Positions 38,733 to 52,100 of a stretch of DNA of 64,000 nt are shown piece after piece. The stretch covers positions 992,001 through 1,056,000 of the forward strand of contig VXAU01001254.1 of NCBI GenBank assembly GCA_013399695.1, given 5' to 3'. The notes under the pieces are model-generated. The model did no database searches, was not told the DNA's origin, and saw only the letters and a program-made list of their open reading frames with translations. This DNA is from Formicarius rufipectus (Eukaryota; Chordata; Aves; Passeriformes; Formicariidae). Numbering within the stretch: position 1 is the first letter of the stretch; each line of letters opens with the position of its first letter. The translations under genes were made by a program, and so were the position numbers.

Positions 38733-39876
38733 CTTTCTAGGGGATATTTTGATTTTGCACTTAGTTCTGGAGCCTGGATGCCACAGAAGCACTTTACCCT
38801 GGGCTCATGCCGGCGAGACTCCCACCTGCTGGTGGCCCAGCACTGGTGCACTAACTGTGCTGCCACCGCCCCGGGTTTCACCAGGGAAGTAAAGGCTTGG
38901 GCAGAGATGTAGGGAAGGACACTGATGCAGTACAGGCTTCCTTCAAAGACCAGGGGAGGTGCTCCCAGGGATGACTATGAGTAATCTCCTCTCTGTTTCC
39001 TAAGAACTGTGTTAGGTATCATCCTGCCCCTGGGATTTCCATGAACCCCAGCGTATCTTGATACTCAATGATGGCATCACTGTAATATGCAGGCAGAGAG
39101 GGACCTTGCAAAGCCCCAGCCCATCCCCTGCTTGAGCAGATGTGTGTGCAGCTGGTTCTGGAAGTTTCTCTGAGATAGACAAGTAATCCCTTCCAACTCT
39201 ACAAACCCTCAAAAAATTTTCCTACTACCTTATCTGAACCATCCTTGGCAAAACTGGAACCCATGACATTTGCTCTCAAAGAAAAGCAGTGTGCCAGGTT
39301 CTGTCACGTTGTTGCATTAACCAGAAAAGGCCACTGCTGCTGATAGTTCTGAGCTGGAATACTTGCTTCCTGAAGCAGTGCATTGATTTTTCATCATCTT
39401 CTGTAGTCCTTTGCACTTGCAGAATGCAACTTTTCAAATGTTATTTCATAAAAACATTGGTGTTTATGCCCACTTTGTACTGATACATAATAACCATAGT
39501 TAACAGCAGCAGAGAATCATGCTGGGGTGGACTTTTCATCATTAAGTGCTGGAGGTAAACATTTCTAAGATGAGTATATAAAATAAATAGGTTAGATAAA
39601 AGGTAGAAATTACATTAAATACCTCTGGAGAAGTAACTGGGAAATAAATAATTATATATATACAAAATGCTTGATAGATTTTTTAAAGTCTATGACCAAA
39701 TTTTGACACTTGTTCATACAAAGTAGCACTGTTGCCTTGTGAAATCTTGTTGAGTTTAGGGCGACAGAGCAGAAGAAAAACATCCAAAGGCATTTCTCAC
39801 CCTGGGGATTCCCACTAATACAGTAGGTGTGACAGCCTACATTGCCTAAAGTTAAGCAGGTCCACATGCCTTGTCA

Positions 39877-39940
39877 GAAAAACAAACAAACAAACAAACA
39901 ACCCAAACCGAAACAAAACCCCAAAGAAAACCCCCAAAAC
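39877..39940. repeat. (AAAC)n and A/C-rich tract
   Basis: About six AAAC units (39879-39903) continue into A/C-rich sequence with CCAAA, CGAAAC and CCCCAAA words. Confidence 0.85.
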
Positions 39941-40050
39941 TAAGGTTTAGAATAGTGCAAATAACATCTGGTCCAGAGTCATCAATATTGTAACCTGGTT
40001 AATTCCATAATTGTCAACCTTGCTGTTCCCACCTCTCACTGCCTCTTCTC

Positions 40051-40140
40051 AAAAAAAACCCCAACAAACAAAACCAACCAAACAAAAAACATTCACCCAA
40101 AAAAAACAACCAACCAACCAACCAACCAAAAAAATCACCC
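40051..40140. repeat. A/C-rich tract with (CAAC)n
   Basis: A-runs and CAAA/CCAA words, including about five and a half CAAC units at 40107-40129. It is the third A/C-only tract within 1.6 kb. Confidence 0.85.
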
Positions 40141-43100
40141 CATTACTTCCCAGGAATCCTTTTGCAATTTTCTCCTGATCTCCTTGAAAATTTTCCTAGA
40201 GACCAAGAAACTAAAAGTTGGGCTGTGTCTTCTCACTTTCACATGTTGGTCTTTGTCAAAATAGATTTCAAGGGATCATTCCTTTAATTTTCTTGCTGCC
40301 ACAATTTAAAAATAAAATGAAAAATAAAGCAGCAGCTGTTTTCTTTTAAAAGCACCAGTGATGATGGGCGCAAACCAAATTACAGGCTCTGAGGACTACT
40401 CTGCCTGCTTCTACTGGAAATTCTGTTGGTAGGATGGCAACTCCCATCAACCTTTTTATTCAGTGGTGGCAACTAGGGACTATTTTGCCTTTTGTACCAG
40501 GCATTTATATTTCATTGGTTTATATACTGTTCCCAGCTGGGAGCTCATTTTCTGCTGATGTCTGATTTAGATGCTCACATGAGGAAGGGATGTGATTTAC
40601 AGATACACACTGGAAAGCAAATTGACCTTGATCTCAGCACAGCTGCAGTTACTTTGACAGCAAGAGCAGCAAACCTGCCAAGCCTGCCACTAGGAGCTCA
40701 GTAGGTGTTTGCTTCCTGCTCTGCTGCTTCTTGCACACTCATGGCAGAAAGCCACAGCCTTTCTCCATGTTGCCCAAAGCAACTGGTCAGCCCTACCTGC
40801 CATCCCTGCAAGAGCTGTGCCCAGGGTAATTCAAAGAGAAGGGGATGGTGGGAGCCAGCCAAGGACCTTGCAGCTCCAGGGAGGACTGTAAAGCCCTGCA
40901 GCAAGACACCACCTCAGTCCTACCCATTGTGTGGCCATGCACAGCAGATGACTCAATACCCAGCAGCTCCAAAGAACACAGCTCGGAGGAGGTGGAGGGA
41001 GGTAATTTTCCTACTGTGTCACATGGATCTCCTGCGAGCAAGGCTTTGCACAGAGCAGGGACTTGGATGCTCAGTGCTCATTTTTACAGTCTGATTATGG
41101 TGGCTGGAACAGAAGAGTTAGAGCATTTCAGCACAAATAGGTCTTGTAAGGGAGACATCCATTTCAAGTTTCCTCTGGAAATGGGAATTTTTCCTTCTCT
41201 TTTCTTAAGCTGTTGCCTCCTCCAAGGAAAAATTATATTTGCAATATCATGAGGCTTTTGAAGGGAAGGGTAAAAACTGTCAAAACAGGACCCATAGGAT
41301 TTTACCTGGCTCACCAATATCTGACTCAGAGCAGGTACATTGTCAGACTTTTCACAGGGACTAAAACTACCTTCTTTTGCAGATTTTTCAGTATTATATT
41401 CAGTGAATACTCAATATTTATTGAAAAGATATTCTGTCTTATTCTTGCTTTGTGATGCAAATCTCAACAAATAACACCAAATCCTGTTGTGGGCAGAAGA
41501 TTACAAATACTGCTATTGTAGAATCACAGTCAAGATAACTGATGGTACTGAAGCCAAGTAAGAGGTAGGAGAGGGGCTGCCAGCTTTTATTACACAGACA
41601 TACATCTTCTAAACCCAGTAAGAGACACATGAGCACCTCCCTGAGCTTACACTATGCCACCAGTCTAACATCACAGTGCTTCCAACTGTGCACCAGAAGT
41701 GACTAACAACTGCCCAAAGGTTTGAAACCCCTCTGTAAACTGAAACTTTTCCAGAACAGGAGAAACTTGCCTGCATTTTGGTTTCCTACCATCTACAACT
41801 TACGGGGACCCAGCTGGTAGTCAGCATTACTGAGTAGCCCTAAACCTCACAGTAATTCATCACGACCTTGTCAGGGTATTTGGAAGTTCAGTGCTTGCAG
41901 CCCTGTTAAGTCTGTCTGCATTCAGGTCCTACTGGACCTCCCCAGGAGTGGCAGGTGAGATGGGCACAACGGCTGCACCCTGTGCTGATTTTGCTACCGC
42001 AGCTCCAGCCTGTCAGTGCAAGAAATTTTCTCCTTGGAGCCCAGGCACAGTTTGCATCCAAAAGATTCCCAAGGTGGGGAAATGGACATGGAGATGCTAT
42101 CAGAAGGTGTCTCCATATTCTAGGACAATTTGAGCACTGTGCTCTTTAAACCATTTGGCTGAAGCTGGTGATAAGGAAGTGGGAGGCAGTGCTTGCCCAT
42201 GCAGGCAGAGTGCCTTTGCTGATGGATTTGCAAGCCCTGGATTCTCAGTTTGAAGCCTGTAATGAAAAGGCCAGATCTTTGGCTGCTGTAAGCATTTGCT
42301 CAGACATTGTATTTGTTTTTATCCCAGCCAAGGAACCATGTCCAGGAAATCTAATACATATATTTGATAGAAAGAAATTTGTTAACAGAGTGCTTTTATA
42401 CCTTCACAAAAGGTATAAACCGGATTATTCTAAGCTGAGCTTTATTTGCTTGGAAGTGTGTGACTCAATAGCACAGGCAGCCTGATATCTTAGAAGCAGA
42501 GCAAGTAGCAAAGACTACTCAGAAATCTCTCTGAAAAGTCCTGTTTCCTACACTTCAATCTATTTACATTGACTTATTGATGGCCAGAATCCCAGGATCA
42601 AATCCAACTAACCAGCAGCCAATATATAGCACAAGAGAGACACTAGTTTTAGTACCTCATCTGCAAAGTCCCCTTTCTTAGCATAGCAACATCAAGTACA
42701 AGATTGTGAATGGGGGTGTTTCATTCTCCAACTCCCCATGTCTGAGCAAAGGCAAATTTCTCCCTGAGAGTGGATTGAGAGGATGTAGTGTGGGGATAAG
42801 TGCTTGTGGCCAAGCAAAGCATCTTCTCAGCCTGGCAGGGCATTGCATGATGGAGAGAGCTCCATTCAGCTCCCTGCAGCATTCATGTTGCTGCTGTAGT
42901 GCACACAGCCATCTGAAGTGGCTCCAAATGCTAAAGGAAGGGAAAAAGCCCCACCCTGTAAATAACATAAATTGCCATAAGTGATCAGAGCACTATAAAA
43001 GTGTCTTAAACCAGAGAATGAATGTGCTGAGAAACTTCTCTTTCTCCTTAAAATCTTTTGTTGTAGGCAGGGACAGAGATCCCATTTGTTCCTGTCCCTC

Positions 43101-46100
43101 TCACATCAGAGATCCTTGGGACGGTCTGTCCCTTCTCCCCTCAGCACACCATATCCTGACAGCATAACCAGACTATCCAAAAATACTGACATTGCTGAAT
43201 CTTTCTACATTGAAGTAGCCTGGCCGTGGGGAAGGAGGAAAATGAATAAAGACAACAGTATGAAATGACATTTCCAAAGAAGTCCATGTGCTGCCCTCAC
43301 TGACCATGTCTGGATGAGTTTTTGGGTTCCAAAATCTCTTTAGTACTCATGAAACACTCCCTCACAACTAAAAGCAGAGTTTCTTGTTTACTGAAGGAGG
43401 TGCAATTAAAATAATCACCACCATCTAAATACCATTTGTGAGGCTGTACCCTCCACATACTGCCACAAAGTCAAACCCATGTTTGTTACTGCAATCTGAA
43501 GCATAAAGAAGTAATTGCATGTGCCTGGACATGACAGGGCTGGTCAAACCCAATTCAAAGAGCTTCTATTTCATGGAAACCCTGGCTGAAAAGGCACATA
43601 AATATTCTTAGTCCAGTTCATGTCACTCTGTGTTTTCACTGTTCTAGGAAGCCTAAGATAGTATTTTCATTTAGACTAAAAATAATAAAGGCTTTTCTCC
43701 AATCCTCTGGGTACCCTAATTGAATTACATCTGCATTGGGAAACTCTAGCACTGCTAAAATCAGACAGCCACTGTCCCATAATGTCTAGGAGGTGTATCA
43801 AGGAGGCATGGTGTCTGACTCCACCAGAAACTCTATCCAGAGATGTCTTTTGCAAAGTTTGGTCCTGGAAAGGTACCAAAGCAGCTCAATATGAGTGGAG
43901 AAAGTTCATTCCAAGTCTCTAAGCCACTGAAGAGATAACCAAACAGCTGGTTTCTTTCTTTCATAAAGAAATCTTTCAAACAAGGACTTAATTCCAGTGT
44001 CTATGATAGACAGAAGGGAACAGGGCATTTGGTTTGCAGCTGGAGCTCTTATTACTACCACAATTAGTTCAGGAGAAACAGCTCAAGCAGCCCTGCAGAC
44101 TGCAGCTCAAACCACTTAGATCAAAGGTTTGCAGGTAGTGCTTTAACCTCTTCTTGTAAATGTTGTCCATGGAGTTATGATTCATGAATTTCTGCATCAT
44201 GTGCTCCCAGAAACTTAAGCCTGTGAGTCCAAGTCGTAGTTTCCAAATGCTCTTGGTTGCAGCCCAGTGAGAATTGCCTGTCCCCCCTACTACTGGGGAA
44301 GGTACCAGCATGACCTACAAGGTGACCTTCCATTTAGGCACAGACAGTCTTTCTGGCTGAGTTACTGGTGCTCTGCACTACTCAGGGCATGCTCAGACTT
44401 CCTCTCAGAGCATGTAGCTTGTAATGTTAGTATTGCTGAAAATGTTCAAGAACAGCCTGACTGCTACCTAATCTATATTGATGTCAGCTAACTCGTGTAC
44501 TTTTTAAGAGGTTGTTTTATTTTTAGCTGGTTGCAGTGAGACAGGCTCTACCCTTTTTGGTGTCACTACAATAATCCACAGAAACACCCATGAGCCTGAC
44601 CTTCTCTGAAGTTTACTATAAGTGAGGAAGGGAGAGAAAAAGCTAATTCATTTCTACGGATGTTCTCAGCAATAGTACGATTTCAGTAAAGTCAGAGAGA
44701 ATTCCAATGCCTCTCTCAGCTGAGGAAGAAAGCAGTCATATACCTTGCCCAAACCCTGTTTCCAATGAACAGTGCAGCCAGTGTCATTGAGGGGAAAAAA
44801 AAAAAAAAGAGAAGCAAGTAAGGATTTGGTCTTTTTAGTTTGTTTTTTTTTTTGGTTGTTATTTTTGAGGTTACAGCTACAGCTAAAAGCAGCAGTAGCA
44901 GGTTACAGCAGAAACTGAATATGCTACTGTTCAGAGGTACAATTCAGTCTAAAATTGCTTTTTAAACTTCATAAGTGAAACAAAACATGATTATCTCTTT
45001 CAGTGGGGACATGTTCAGAAAACACCAGCTGGACACAGTACAACATAATGTTGTGACATTTAAAACCTGAAGCAATTAGAACTGCACTGTAGCTTACTCT
45101 GTTTTACTTCCCTTTGGCATCCTGGAGCTAATGAAGTGGAGGAGCTTGAACAAAGTGCTACAGTCAGCCTCTCTGTGGTTTATGCCCTGAAATGCCCCTG
45201 GCTGACAATTCCATACTGCAATCCTCCAGTCCTTCAGAGGGTTCTCCCAAACGTGGGATGGGGGGCTAAAGTCACCCCCAACCTCCTGGTTTTAACAGAG
45301 TAAGACTAGGAATACCTAATAATTAGTGAGGAAATAAAAAACTGCTGCTCAAATTGAAGGGGTGGCAGAGAAGGACATGCTCTGAACGAAATATAAATCT
45401 ATACTGTACTGCAACATGGCTCTCATCCAAGCTTGCATGGAGTTTGCAGGCTGAGGCTCCCTGTTCAGAGCTCCCTTTTGCACCACAGAGCTGGTGAGAA
45501 CCAGGGGCTGCTGCTGTGCCTCAGGCCTCTGCTAAAAGGGGGTCAAATCCCTCTGGGCTGAAAGCACTGAGTTCATGTCACCTTTTAATGATGTCCACAG
45601 ACCGTGTGGGAAAACTTCATGCTGCTCAGTAAAGCAGCTGAAACTGAGCTGGAAGATAATCAGTGAGAGGGAATCATGGTTACACATTATCTAGAAATAT
45701 GGCTGGCCCAGAATATAAGCTCTGGCTCCATGCAAGGAAAAGATTAGGAATTGGGAGAAAATGTAATAAAGGTCTGTTATTCTGACAGTTATTTCTCTTG
45801 CACACTACAGTGCAGTATATGTGGCTTTACTGATGTCCTGTACTTTTTATTCCCAGTTCTGTGTGTGTCTCTGTGTGCGTGCCTAAGCAGATGTGTGGCA
45901 CTTAACTGCCTGCCAGGTTAAACCATGACTACTGTCCTTTACTATTCTGCTCTCTTAGCTATATTTTCTCTGCTAGTTGCTTTGTAGCCAGCCAAACTAT
46001 TCCTGTAGAGCCCAGCAGAGATTCATGGTGCTAAACCAGCCAAGCATGCAGTCAAGACAAATGCTGGCTTTCCAGAGCCCTCTCTCAAGATGTCCAAAGT

Positions 46101-49100
46101 TTGAAAAACTGGGCATGACTCCATGGATCTCGTGAGCTACTGCCTGACTACACAGGAATTTATAGTTATGTGGTTGCTACAGCTTTAACTGGGGAAGAGA
46201 TATACTTAACCAGTTTTCCAATGAAATCATAATTGGACTATGTAGAAGCCAAAAAAAGAAAACCATTTTCAGCTGAAGTCTCTCAAAGGTATTCTTCTGT
46301 CAGTCAGGACAGTAGAGAGAAACTTAACCCTGAGTCCCAGTCTTTGTGAGAAAGGTTAGGAATGTCAGTGAATGACACAAAGCAAAACCTCCTTAGCTTG
46401 AATGCAGTGTCTTTAACACCTGTCCTGCATTCAAAGAAGTCTGATCTGTGACTGCATGTTGATATTTGTGAGTGTGACAATGAAACTTAAAAAGTTTCTA
46501 TGAGAAAACTGTAAAGGAAAAGGTATCAATCAACAGCAACATGAAACCACTTCATGTTCTTCCTTAATGTGTTAAATAATGGCTGAATAAAGTAAAAATA
46601 TGTAACAGCTGACTGAAATATTAGACAGTACAAAAACACATGGTAGTGCTAAAAGTATCAGCTTTTCCTGCATGGATAAGTAGTGCTAGTTCTATATGGG
46701 CTTAGCCATCACAACTTTCCATCCACTCCAGCTTTTGAAACAATTAATCTCCTGGAAACCAGAGCAGGAAATCCTGCTGGGGAACCAAATGTTTTAAAAA
46801 CAGTACTTTGGTAAAAGATCCAAGAGCAGTGAAAGCAAAAGCACCTGCACTCAACAAAAGCCCCCATTAGTTGCAGTGACAGATGTGAAGATCTTTGTTC
46901 TTTCCTGCCAACTTTAAATCATATTAAGTGATATTAAGTAAATATCATATTGACTAAGTGTGTGAGGGGGAGAATCTTCCCTTAACAAGCTTTAGGTATC
47001 TGGTTTTCTCCTTGTCCATAAAATACCTTCCATCCATCTACCCTCAAGGATATTGACTGTAAAATCAATCATCAATCTGAAGAAATCTCACATAGCACAA
47101 GAATTTCCCAGGAGATTGGTGTTCATACCCTCTCCAGATACAGAAGGTGCCATTTCTGACAGTACAGAACTTGGTACTAAATCAGCACCTGAATGACCCC
47201 AGTTGCCAGGACCCCAACAGACACCTGGGCAGGGGAAAGTGCCTGAATGGTTCTCTGAGACAAGAGTAAACTTAGCCAGGGAAGATATTGAGAAAGCAAG
47301 AAAGGCAATGTCATCTCCCAGTTATGGTGGCTGGTTCCAGAGGGGCATTAACAACCGGGAAATGTTCAGAATATCTGCACTCATACAATCAACTAAAGTC
47401 AGCCCATTTGCTGACTTCAGGGAGGGCAAAAAGGTACATTCTGGGTCAGATTTTCAAGGATCAGCTCTACCACACAGAGGGGAAGTGGACATGAAACCCC
47501 AAGGGTATTCAATTAAAAGAGGGAGAAAGGGGACAGCAGCAAGCTGCTCAGCCTGGATTGTGGTATTGATGAGAGGCAAGCAAGTTATCTAGGAGACTGT
47601 AACAGAAGGCAACGAAATGGACTGTGATTTTACCATTTGTTTCATACAGGCTCTCAGGGCAGCCCTGTCTGATACTAGAAAGCACATCCAAGACACAACA
47701 AGCTTCGAGTTCAACACATGTGGGTTGTAGAATTTCTTTTACAAGAGGGATAAAACCCTCCACCATAACCCAGTAAGTAGTAAGAACAACATTCAACATT
47801 ATATATCCTTAATCTTGGCCAAATAACAGCTGAAACATTTTTGCTGAAATCTAAAGCAAATTAGTCAGCATGAAGCAGACCCTCTCTGTCTGGGAAGTTT
47901 CAACCCAAATAGTTGCAATTTGGCAGAACTATAAGCAGCTGAAATGAATTATTGGTTCTGGAATTGCTGGTCCATTTTAGCAATAGGTGGTGTATCTGCA
48001 TCACTTGCCATTTGCACAAAAAAAAATCCAGTATTGTGATGACAAAGACAGAAATTAAGGCTGATACTGTTAATCACTAAAACCTAAAGCATTGTGAGGA
48101 GATCAGGGAAAGCTGCTTTTTCCTTGGAGTTAAGAGGTGGTAATTTCACCCTCTCTTACAGAGGAAACACTGGTTGCTGAATTTAAATTTTCACAGATCA
48201 AAAAAAATGCCCTCCAGCTGTTTTTCAATCCATGCAGTTAACCAAGCCTGTGAATTTTGAGGGTCCCTCAGACAGACAGCATCTTACTTTCTTTACCCTT
48301 TTGAAAAGCCTAATAAAGATAAAAAGAGCAGCATTTTTATTATCTGTCCAGCAGAGAGGCCATGAGTGGGCACAGTAAGGTCAATAAACAAGTGCTGTGT
48401 CTTCTCTACATTAGAAACTCTAGGATGAAAGTATGGGTATAGTTTGTATATGATGTGTAAGAGCTGTGTAGGGGACTGAGGTTGGAGAAGGAAGTTACAG
48501 TGAGCAATGGTGGCCAGAAGGAGCACACAGTGAGTGCACCAGCCTACAGGTTGAATTGACAGTTGCATAGAAAGAGATTTGTATTGTGACAGCATCCTGG
48601 CTTTTGAATTTAAATCCTTCAACCAGATTCTAGGGGAGTATTACAGCTATTACCTAAGCAAGAAAGGTGAATTGTCAAATTGACTTCAAACACAAAGAAC
48701 CCCAAAGACTTACTGGGATGGATGCTTGCTGGGTGATACCCTTTGGGATCAGACTTTATTAAAGCACATCAAAAAGATGGGCCAAAGAAAGTCCTCCAAA
48801 CTATCTCAACAAGAAGTCCCCAAAGCCACACCCAATGACCAGCTCTGTTCCCATTTTAGCCTACTGGATGAGTCCTGTGTAAAACCAACGGGAAGCAGCT
48901 GGGAATGCAGAGCTCTACTCACACACTCTGCAGAATTTCTCAAAGCTAGCACAGGGAGGAGGAAAGTCCACTGGCCCAGGAGTATTGGCAGTTTCTCCCC
49001 AGACTTCTGCTTCAGAAAGGCGATGCTCAATTCTTCATGGCAAGCTGCACATGTTTTTGGTGATGCCACTATAAATATACTTAATTCCGAAGAGACTATG

Positions 49101-52100
49101 TTGCTAGGCAGGTTAATGCCATGGGGAAACCAACACGTTTATAACTCTTTATGGCAAAAATCATGCAGCCAAGTGTACAATGAACCTTGAAACCTTTGTA
49201 GGAACCCTATGAAAGTTTCTGTGTGCTAACGAGGTGAGAACTATGCCCTACCAGTAGCCACAGTTTCCTTTCCATTTCACTCACTCTTTAATCAATTACA
49301 TGTTTTTACCATTTTTTAACCATCTGTTGCATGTTTGACTCTTTTAACAAGGACTTCTAATTCACACTACCCCGTATTAAAGATCAAGGGCATCTATCCA
49401 AGATCAACTGGACATGGACGAAGTAGAAAGTAAACAAAGCCATTACCAGAAAGGAATGAGACTGACTTCTTCTGAAGGCATTTTCTTACACTCCTTACAT
49501 CAAGATGAAGTGACTTACCTGTGATGGAAGGACAAGTGGAGGACAGGTGGAGCAAAACAGGACTGAGATGACTAGGTTCCTAGTAGTTTACTCCAAAAAG
49601 TTTATCTCTCCTGATGTCCACTGAGAAAAGTTTCGCTGATGGACATCCAGGTTTGTTACAGTACTAGTTTCCCTCTCCCACTTCCTGGAATGCTGGTGGT
49701 GCAGCAAATCATGGCCTCAGTGCTGAAGGTCAGTCTCTGAGGAAGAGCAGGTATCTCTTTTTGAGGGTGTTAAGGGTCAGGTGATCCTTGTCTGTCCTGC
49801 ACCCTGTTAGGGCACCAGAAGCCACGTGCTGCAGGATAATGAATGCTTTCAGGCACGTGCTATAAAAAGCATCCCTGTGTTGTGATAGGGGATCCCTCCA
49901 AAATGGTCCTGATGGGGAAACCCCCATGCCACAAACTGGAACAATGCCATCAAAAGCAACTGGCTTTTGCCTTAAACACCCATCCCATGTGAGAACCAGA
50001 TACCCGGAAGGGTTTTTGGACTGTTTTGCTGACCTTTAACTACTAATCCAGTGTCTTTTGTTCTTCCTCTCAAGTGCTTTTGTTTACATGTTCAGAGTGC
50101 AAATTAGTTTTCAGTTCACTTCCAGAGTAAAGGATAAACCTGTCACTGCACTCCAAATTCCCCCAGGAAAACTTACATTATCAGTGCGGCCAAACACGAG
50201 CATGGGGGCAGAGCCTGGGGTCTTATCATTTCAGCCGCTTCTCCACTGTGCACACCCACAATTCAACACAAACAAGCTCTCACTGTGGTGTAGTTCTCCA
50301 TTGCAGCACACAGGCCACTTTTCTTGGATAGGATTTGGACATGCAAAATGAAATGTGGCAGAGAAACCGGCTCAATTTCAGCAAATGAGGCAGTTTCTCC
50401 CTGGGGAGTTCACCTTCACCAGGAGAGACGGAGCATTTTGCAGAAAGGCACAAGCTTCCTCCTGCCTCTGGGAACACTCCAACACCAAAAACTGCACTTT
50501 GCCTAGAATACCCACTGCAGCAGGGGGCCATGGCCGGTGCAGATCAAGCCCAGGCTGTTCAATCGTGGTGTTTATATCCAAATCTGCTCAGGATGCTGCT
50601 GAGGACAGAGGGAATAATGCCACTTTGAGTCCAAAGGCAACCTCTATCTGCAGAGAGGTTCTGCTGCTCTTCCAAGAGCAGCCAAGAGCAGAGTGTGCTG
50701 TGCAATCCCCCATTCACCCACGAGCAGCAGGAGCCTCTCCCCCCGAGTGGCTGTGTGCATCCGGGGGGGCTGAGCCCCCGGCAGCTGTGCCGATGCCACA
50801 CTGAGCTGCCAAGTCTGCTCAGATCCACAAAGGCACCACGTGCTCCCGAAAACATCTCCCTGCACGTGCCCGTAATTTTGTCTCAGTTCACCCTTGGACC
50901 TTGTGGCCATTGTGGGCTCCCCCTCTCAGCCCTTCACAGTGCAGTGCAACAAACTCCTCTTCATTGCATTTGAGGGAAGGACTCTTTATATAAAAGCTCT
51001 AACACAGAGGAACACACTTCCCTTGCTGTGCATGGGGAGCACCAGCTGGAAAGAAGCCAAGTGACTACTGAGCCCTGGAAGAACAAAACAGCACTGGTTT
51101 TCCTGAAGAAATACAAATCGAGGCTGAAAGAGACTTGAATTAAATGAAAACCCAAAGAGGAGCAGCACAGCTCCTGCAAAGCACGGAGCCCTTGGCAGGA
51201 AGGGAGATTGTCCCCAGCAGTGCTGCTGTGCTGGGAGCCTCTCCAGCCACTCCCTCGTCAGTGCCCTGGTGATAATGAATTCCCACAAATGTCCTCTGTG
51301 ACTTGTGCTGACCCATCAATCACAGCCAGCTCAGAGGAACCCCATCCGAGGATGGAGGGCTGAATTCAGGCAGCAGTAAACCGTCCATGTGGGATGTTGC
51401 TCTGGAGGTCATTAATCTGCGGGAACACAGAGCCTCTGAGTGCCAGACACTTTGGGTGGACTGGCCTGGCTCTCATGGAGCACTTCCTGTTTGCTTTTGA
51501 CCTTACTCTGGATTTCCAGTACCTAAATATTTCTAGTATTTATTTCCCCATGCTCCCTCGGATCTTTGGAAGTGTGCACTTTCCCTGTTTCCAGGGTCAT
51601 CTCCTCACTGCTGCTGCTGCAGAGGAAGTGTTGGCTCTTTGGCAGAGACCAACAAAGTATCCAGATCCTTCATCCCAGTTTGAACAATCCTTTGGGCAGC
51701 CTAAACTTTCCTGTTACTCAAGCTGATCTTACACTTTCTGATAGTGTTTTGCTTTTTGGCTGTTTCCCTCCTCTCTGTACATGTTACAAGCTGTCACTGA
51801 CAGACCAGCTATGGCACAGCCTTTGGGCTGTGGTTGGTGGTCTAAGACCACAAGGCGTTTCTGTTCTAAGCCCTGTAAGTTGGAGAATGGTCCAACTTTG
51901 AAGTAAAAGAGGTTGTTCCTTTTTTCTTTTTCTTCTTGAGAACATCAAATCTTCTGGATCAGACAGACCTTGCTCAGGGCACTGTTCCCAGAAAAAAATT
52001 GGTTTAGCTTTAACCTCCAACTGCACCCTGAGCAGTAACAGGCCATGCAGATGGGTGTAAATTCCTCTGGCTAAGTTTTGGGCTGGCCAGATGCAGGCAG

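Noticed and set aside
38487..38881. Minus-strand frames with long Phe/Leu/Val/Cys runs that look like membrane segments
   Set aside because: They are translations of the A/C-only simple repeat and its complement, not real transmembrane proteins.
39120..39210. Possible decayed CR1 tail (CCTGCTTGAGCAG ... CCCTTCCAACTCTA)
   Set aside because: Only two short CR1-like words with poor similarity between them; too weak to call.
42168..42485. 105-codon plus-strand ORF with a charged C-terminal half
   Set aside because: No recognised family, no convincing splice sites at its edges, and it is within the size range of chance frames here.
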